Shown in pieces: positions 9,163 through 12,027 of a DNA stretch of 12,027 bases (its first letter is position 1; each line of letters begins with the position of its first letter). The DNA is from an uncultured Ruminococcus sp. (GTDB lineage Bacteria; Bacillota; Clostridia; Oscillospirales; CAG-382). The notes beneath the pieces were generated by a model. It was given only the letters and a program-made list of their open reading frames with translations. It did not search any database and had not been told where the DNA came from. A program made the position numbers and the translations under genes. The stretch lies in contig CACZRJ010000224.1 of assembly GCA_902783535.1 (NCBI GenBank), positions 1 through 12,027 of the forward strand, written 5' to 3'.

Positions 9163-9191
9163 ATTATACTTGATACGACGCGGGTTCGCAA
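9163..9191 (-). promoter_or_regulatory. Predicted promoter of the Na/Pi-eda-kdgK operon
   Basis: Read on the minus strand, TTGCGA (9186-9191) and TATAAT (9163-9168) are separated by exactly 17 nt. The -10 is a full consensus match and the -35 matches at 4 of 6 positions. Transcription would start near 9156. That position excludes the TTG codon at 9157 as a translation start. I see no other promoter of this quality inside the operon's junctions, which are too short to hold one. Confidence 0.75.
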
Positions 9192-9242
9192 GTCTTTTCA
9201 TGCGAAGAAAAGAAAAAACAGGAAGGCGCGGCGGTCGAAAGA

Positions 9243-9279
9243 AAATGAAAAAAAAGAAAACGCGCCGCATGCGGCGCGT
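9243..9279 (-). terminator. Rho-independent terminator of hpt
   Basis: A GC-rich perfect palindrome at 9260-9279 (centre GCATGC) forms a stem of at least 7 bp, ACGCGCC with GGCGCGT. On the minus strand it is followed by a long T-rich stretch (9243-9260, complement of AAAATGAAAAAAAAGAAAA). It lies 19 nt after the hpt stop and upstream of the operon promoter, so it separates the two transcription units. Confidence 0.88.
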
Positions 9280-9297
9280 CGGGATGGCTGCAGAAGG

Positions 9298-9870
9298 TCA
9301 TGCGTAGCATTCGGGCTTCAAAACACCGATGAAAGGCAGATTGCGGTAGCGTTCGTCGAAATCCAGACCGTACCCGACGACGAATTCGTTCGGACATTCG
9401 AATCCGACGACGTCCGCTTCAAACGGAACCTCTCTGCGTTCCTTTTTGTCGAGAAGGGTGACGACTTTGAGAGACGCCGGCTTGCGGGAGAGGATCTCTT
9501 TCGTCAGCAGCGACAGCGTGTTGCCCGAGTCGACGATGTCCTCGACGATGACGACGTGACGTCCGCAGAGATCGACGGTCGTGTCCTTCTTGATCACCAG
9601 CTCGCCGCCGACCGTCCCGTTCCGGTAGGAGGACGCAGCCATGAAGTCGACCTGGAGCGGGATCTTCACTTCCCGGATCAGGTCTGTATAGAACAGGATG
9701 ACGCCTTTCAGAACGCCGAGAAAAACAGGGTTCTTCCCGTCGTATTCGGAAGTCAGCAACTGTCCGAGTTCCGAAACGCGTTTTTGAATGTCCTCCTCTG
9801 AAAACAGCACTTTTGCGATGTTTTCATGCGTGCAGACCGGTTTGTCGTTATGGTTGCGATTACAGCCCAT
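9298..9870 (-). CDS. hpt: Hypoxanthine phosphoribosyltransferase
   Basis: The 190-residue purine-salvage enzyme converts hypoxanthine (and usually guanine) with PRPP to IMP or GMP in the cytoplasm. Family landmarks are LKG at 54-56, SSYRNG near 80-85, the PRPP-binding loop VVIVEDIVDSGNTL at 106-119 (acidic pair Glu110/Asp111), LLDKKERR near 139-146, and FVVGYGLDFDERYRNLP near 163-179. The ATG at 9870 is chosen because AAGGAGG (9879-9885) sits 8 nt upstream. The frame is open to another ATG at 9918, but that codon lies inside the predicted -10 element and cannot be transcribed. Relative to most family members the N-terminus carries about 20 extra polar residues with two Cys. It forms a single-gene transcription unit with its own promoter and terminator. 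Confidence 0.95.
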   Translation of the reverse strand: MGCNRNHNDKPVCTHENIAKVLFSEEDIQKRVSELGQLLTSEYDGKNPVFLGVLKGVILFYTDLIREVKIPLQVDFMAASSYRNGTVGGELVIKKDTTVDLCGRHVVIVEDIVDSGNTLSLLTKEILSRKPASLKVVTLLDKKERREVPFEADVVGFECPNEFVVGYGLDFDERYRNLPFIGVLKPECYA

Positions 9871-9916
9871 GGCCGTCCCCTCCTTTTTCTGCTCATGCGC
9901 GGAAATAACACACTTC

Positions 9917-9945
9917 ATTATACCCTTCTTTCAAAGGAAAGTCAA
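9917..9945 (-). promoter_or_regulatory. Promoter of hpt
   Basis: On the minus strand TTGACT (9940-9945) and TATAAT (9917-9922) are 17 nt apart, a near-perfect sigma-70/SigA promoter (11 of 12 consensus bases). Transcription would start near 9910, leaving a leader of about 40 nt with the AAGGAGG ribosome site before the ATG at 9870. Confidence 0.85.
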
Positions 9946-10241
9946 CCTCGGTTTTTGCCGGACCGGAATTTCGGTATCTGTCAAGAAGATTGCTGGCAAA
10001 ATCTTTTTTCACAAAATTGGCATTTTTTTATAACGGGCAAAAAAACGCCCAAAGTTTACGAGTCAGAGCTTTCTCCGAAAACGAAAGCATAGAACCGCTT
10101 TCTTATGTGCTCAGTCGTCTGATGTAAAAAATGATTTGTTGAGAATTTTCGAAAAAGACGGTCTAACTGGGATTATACTTTAATTGAAAATCCTCGGATG
10201 TTTTTTTACGAAGCTGGCACCGACGTTTCATAAAGTTTTCC
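9946..10241. other. AT-rich gene-free stretch at the left edge of the insert
   Basis: No convincing gene is seen here on either strand. There is a weak hairpin, AAGATT (9986-9991) with AATCTT (10000-10005), followed by T's to 10009, and a second inverted pair, GCTTTC (10068-10073) with GAAAGC (10083-10088), without a T-tail. At 10168-10178 lies an 11-base segment whose exact reverse complement recurs at 10264-10274, around the promoter of the next gene. Base composition changes from the GC-rich operon to AT-rich in this stretch, so the border of a foreign insert is probably here. Confidence 0.5.
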
Positions 10242-10270
10242 TTGATATGTAAGTCCCGGTTTGGTATAAT
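10242..10270 (+). promoter_or_regulatory. Predicted promoter of the HINT fragment and its downstream gene
   Basis: TTGATA (10242-10247) and TATAAT (10265-10270) lie exactly 17 nt apart on the plus strand, with 10 or 11 of 12 bases matching consensus depending on how the -35 is scored. The predicted start is near 10277. A strong ribosome site, GGAGG at 10290-10294, follows. The promoter stands directly in front of a truncated toxin-type reading frame. Confidence 0.7.
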
Positions 10271-10287
10271 CCCAATAGAGCAATCAT

Positions 10288-10662
10288 TTGGAGGCTTTGT
10301 ATGCGAACCTGTTCATTGGAAGCGAAGAAATAGTCACAACTCCAACACACCCATTTTGGGTAATAAACGCCGAATGGTGTAGTGCGATTGAGATCCGCGC
10401 CGGAGATATTATAAAGCTTGCCGATGGCTCGACGGTCACAGTTACTTCCACAGAGTATGAAAAACTTGATTCGCCTGTTAAAGTATTCAATTTTGAAGTT
10501 GAAGATTTCCATGCTCATGTATCTGGTAATGGCCCAAATACTACCGTTGGACTTAATCGTATGCCAATGAGAGGGCATAAATACTTCAGCAAAAAACAAG
10601 AGATGATTATAAATGAGCATTGGGAGGAGATTGAGCGTGGAATCCAACAATACTTTCCATAG
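10288..10662 (+). CDS. N-truncated HINT-domain fragment of a polymorphic toxin
   Basis: The 124-residue frame is the C-terminal half of a pretoxin-HINT domain, the intein-like autoprocessing module of secreted polymorphic toxins. Typical motifs are EEIVTTPTHPFWV (13-25), the RAGDIIKLADG segment (37-47) and VFNFEVEDFHAH (66-77). The N-terminal half of HINT, with its nucleophile, is absent: an in-frame stop lies at 10276-10278. The usual closing VHN is replaced by a diverged stretch. About 47 residues follow (78-124), polar and charged; I do not recognise them as a toxin domain. The only in-frame start is TTG at 10288, which overlaps the GGAGG site, whereas the well-placed ATG at 10301 reads another frame and stops after 10 codons. 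The frame ends 26 nt inside the next gene. It is probably an inactive orphan cassette, though expression cannot be excluded. Confidence 0.65.
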   Translation: MEALYANLFIGSEEIVTTPTHPFWVINAEWCSAIEIRAGDIIKLADGSTVTVTSTEYEKLDSPVKVFNFEVEDFHAHVSGNGPNTTVGLNRMPMRGHKYFSKKQEMIINEHWEEIERGIQQYFP

Positions 10663-11227
10663 AACAGCTGATGTATTCTGCGCAAGAATTATAAATGACA
10701 AAAGTTTTAGATTAAAGGTATATAATATAGTACAACACGATAGAGATTATATCAAAGATAATTTTTCAGGGCGGCTGTCAGAAGTTCTTCTAATTAAACT
10801 TATCATTCGCAGTTATTTTGACCAGAAAATTCGAGAAATGCTTCCACTTGTTGTTGATAGCATATCAAACGACAGTATTTCTAATGCGGTGTTCAAAAAA
10901 TTACGTTTGTATAAATGGCGAAAGACAAGAGAAGATGTTGTTGTTGCTCTTTGTCACAAAAAACTCCCCGTCAACATGTTAAAAGAGCTATGTCGTTTAA
11001 ATAAATGTTTTGAATGCTATTTTGAATTAGCGATTGAAATCTATAGTAATGAACTGCATACTGTCGCAGAATTGCAAGAGGTTATGTGTATGTTTTTGGA
11101 GTCACCGTTTGCAGAAATGCTTCCGGAACTCTTAAGAGAGATGGAATCGTATAAAATGAATGACAAGGATAAGAACACTTTAATACAAATGCTATGGGAA
11201 TCGGACGGGCCCCGAAAAATGAGATAG
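10637..11227 (+). CDS. Unknown helical protein, candidate immunity protein
   Basis: I do not recognise the family. The 196-residue frame starts at GTG 10637, which has an excellent ribosome site, GGGAGGAG at 10622-10629, 7 nt upstream. The ATG at 10613 would add 8 residues but has no comparable site. The protein has no signal peptide or membrane segment and looks mostly alpha-helical and charged, with an acidic leucine-rich C-terminal half (ELHTVAELQEV and FAEMLPELLREMESY). Its start lies inside the end of the HINT/toxin fragment, and genes placed immediately after a polymorphic-toxin cassette in this way usually encode the cognate immunity protein. That is context inference only. Codon use is strongly AT-rich: 15 G+C in the 60 bases 10681-10740. 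The last residues (SDGPRKMR) may have been changed where the IS30 remnant begins. Confidence 0.6.
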   Translation: MESNNTFHRTADVFCARIINDKSFRLKVYNIVQHDRDYIKDNFSGRLSEVLLIKLIIRSYFDQKIREMLPLVVDSISNDSISNAVFKKLRLYKWRKTREDVVVALCHKKLPVNMLKELCRLNKCFECYFELAIEIYSNELHTVAELQEVMCMFLESPFAEMLPELLREMESYKMNDKDKNTLIQMLWESDGPRKMR

Positions 11228-11298
11228 ATTGGATGGGCCACGAGTTGACGAGAGAAAACCAATGGAAGAGGCATTTTTGCCACGAAAATGGAACCGAT

Positions 11299-11733
11299 TT
11301 TCGGACAACCATCACAAACATATGGAAATCTATCGAGTTTGACGCAAGTTTGTCTGGAATAATCCGGGCAGAAGGACTCGCAATTTTTAAGGAACGGGCA
11401 ATTCTTGCAATCGTCTTTGCACACCTTTCCTTCACATAAGCGCTTGACTTTACAGCTTTTTAGATGCTTGCAGGTTTTGCGTTTGGTATGGTTTTTCAAA
11501 AAAATGCGATTCCGCTTTAATTCCCTGGACACCGTAGTTGGACTTACATTTATGCGCTCAGCAATATCTGTCTGACGATGTCGAAACTTAACTTCTTCGA
11601 GAATGATCCTCCTTTGGTTGAGTACTAGATGCGAAAAGATGCGATTACTTATCAAATCAGACAAGTCGTGGTGGGGATGACTTTTCATAATAACTTGGCA
11701 AATAATCAACCGACCGATTACAACATCATGCAA
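11299..11733 (-). pseudogene. Truncated IS30-family transposase (N-terminal part only)
   Basis: The frame from 11733 resembles the N-terminus of IS30-type DDE transposases. It has SHLVLNQRRIILEE followed by a helix-turn-helix ending in INVSPTTVSRELKRNR (61-76). A Cys-rich segment (88-143, eleven Cys, with CDGC at 140-143) follows, of the kind seen in Bacillota IS30 proteins. A more natural start is the ATG at 11688. After CDGCPK (ending near 11299) homology stops. The same frame continues to 11041 only as antisense of the upstream gene, and neither it nor the neighbouring frame shows the expected C-terminal DDE catalytic domain. The transposase is therefore a fragment, and the element cannot move by its own enzyme. 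Confidence 0.75.
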
Positions 11734-11749
11734 GACTCATTTTAACCCG

Positions 11750-11823
11750 CTTGACAAACTAAATGCAAGTTTCAAAACCCAACTTGCATTAACCCTCTTC
11801 AAACTTGCATTAACTCTGTCAAG
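11750..11823. repeat. Inverted/direct repeat cluster beside the transposase, possible IS30 end
   Basis: Two 23-base arms, 11750-11772 and 11801-11823, are inverted copies matching at 20 of 23 positions; each starts (outermost) with CTTGACA and ends with ATGCAAGTTT. Between them a third partial copy, AACTTGCATTAA (11781-11792), repeats the motif directly with a 20-nt period to the copy at 11802-11813. The cluster lies about 60-130 nt upstream of the transposase start, where the left terminal repeat of an IS30 element and the transposase binding sites would be expected. Confidence 0.6.
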
Positions 11824-11875
11824 TCACAAATGCCCGAAAAATGCACGAACGGTCGCCGTATTTGTCTGTCTCTAC

Positions 11876-11904
11876 TTGAAATAGCGTCCGGATTGCGATA
11901 TACT
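11876..11904 (+). promoter_or_regulatory. Predicted promoter of the FAD oxidoreductase gene
   Basis: TTGAAA (11876-11881) and TATACT (11899-11904) are separated by exactly 17 nt. The predicted transcription start near 11911 leaves a leader of about 30 nt that carries GAGGTG (11928-11933), 8 nt ahead of the ATG at 11942. Confidence 0.72.
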
Positions 11905-11941
11905 TGGGTCGGGAAGAAGATACCAGCGAGGTGCATTGGTT

Positions 11942-12027
11942 ATGAGAATTCTGAATCATGAAACCGTTTATGATCTGATCGTCGCCGGCGGCGGACTGAC
12001 AGGATGCGCGGCAGCGATCGCCGCTGC
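11942..12027 (+). CDS. FAD-dependent oxidoreductase, N-terminal fragment (runs off the window)
   Basis: Twenty-eight codons are visible. They contain YDLIVAGGGLTGCAAAIAA, a beta-alpha-beta dinucleotide-binding fold start with the GGGxxG FAD signature near the N-terminus, as in the FAD-dependent oxidoreductases of the PF12831/glutathione-reductase-like type. Composition is GC-rich again, like the operon on the left, so this gene belongs to the host backbone and not to the AT-rich insert. The substrate cannot be deduced from this fragment. The start is supported by GAGGTG 8 nt upstream and by a promoter. Confidence 0.8.
   Translation, partial: MRILNHETVYDLIVAGGGLTGCAAAIAA

Noticed and set aside
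9871..9918. Longer hpt start at 9918
   Set aside because: The codon overlaps the -10 box of the predicted promoter, so it would not be in the transcript; the ATG at 9870 has a strong ribosome site.
10035..10050. GGGC / GCCC hairpin with an A-rich loop
   Set aside because: Only 4 bp of stem and no T-tract on the strand where transcription would need to stop.
10228..10701. 157-codon minus-strand open frame
   Set aside because: Antisense to the HINT fragment, whose plus-strand motifs are clear; no ribosome site.
11203..11243. Two 13-base direct copies (GGACGGGCCCCGA and GGATGGGCCACGA), 11 of 13 identical
   Set aside because: Short, imperfect and not flanking a recognisable element; could be chance near the truncation point.
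11194..11439. 81-codon plus-strand open frame
   Set aside because: Antisense to the transposase remnant, with no ribosome site or recognisable motif.
11751..11779. Perfect -35 box TTGACA on the plus strand in the repeat cluster
   Set aside because: No -10-like sequence at 16-18 nt; the same holds for the minus-strand TTGACA at 11817-11822.

Overview
The window looks like a chromosomal segment of a fairly GC-rich Bacillota, most likely a clostridial gut-type bacterium. The evidence is strong AGGAGG-type ribosome sites, near-consensus -35/-10 promoters, an hpt and Na/Pi-transporter pair of the clostridial kind, and an IS30-type transposase remnant. This placement is an inference; no rRNA or other phylogenetic marker is present.

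Layout. (1) Positions 1-981 (+) hold the C-terminal half of CTP synthase (pyrG), closed by a bidirectional terminator at 1011-1039. (2) Positions 1049-9094 (-) hold one tight operon. In transcription order it encodes a Na/phosphate cotransporter with a PhoU-like tail, KDPG aldolase (eda), 2-keto-3-deoxygluconate kinase (kdgK), a large putative glycosidase, an SDR dehydrogenase, a metallo-beta-lactamase-fold hydrolase and an enolase-superfamily sugar-acid dehydratase. All junctions are overlaps or gaps of 16 nt or less, and one promoter (9163-9191) stands in front. (3) Positions 9298-9870 (-) hold hpt, with its own promoter and terminator. (4) Positions about 9950-11870 are a visibly AT-rich insert. 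It contains an N-truncated polymorphic-toxin HINT fragment, an overlapping unknown gene that is a candidate immunity gene, a truncated IS30-type transposase, and a repeat cluster beside it. (5) From 11942 (+) a GC-rich gene resumes, the first 28 codons of an FAD-dependent oxidoreductase behind a good promoter.

How the genes may work together. The operon can be read as a complete phosphorylating oxidative route. The glycosidase frees a sugar, the SDR oxidises it (perhaps to a lactone), the MBL-fold protein opens the lactone, the dehydratase turns the aldonate into a 2-keto-3-deoxy acid, KdgK phosphorylates it, and Eda splits it into pyruvate and glyceraldehyde 3-phosphate. The last three steps rest on well-recognised families. 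The first three, and the substrate, are inference. The AT-rich insert is unrelated and looks like mobile-element and toxin debris.
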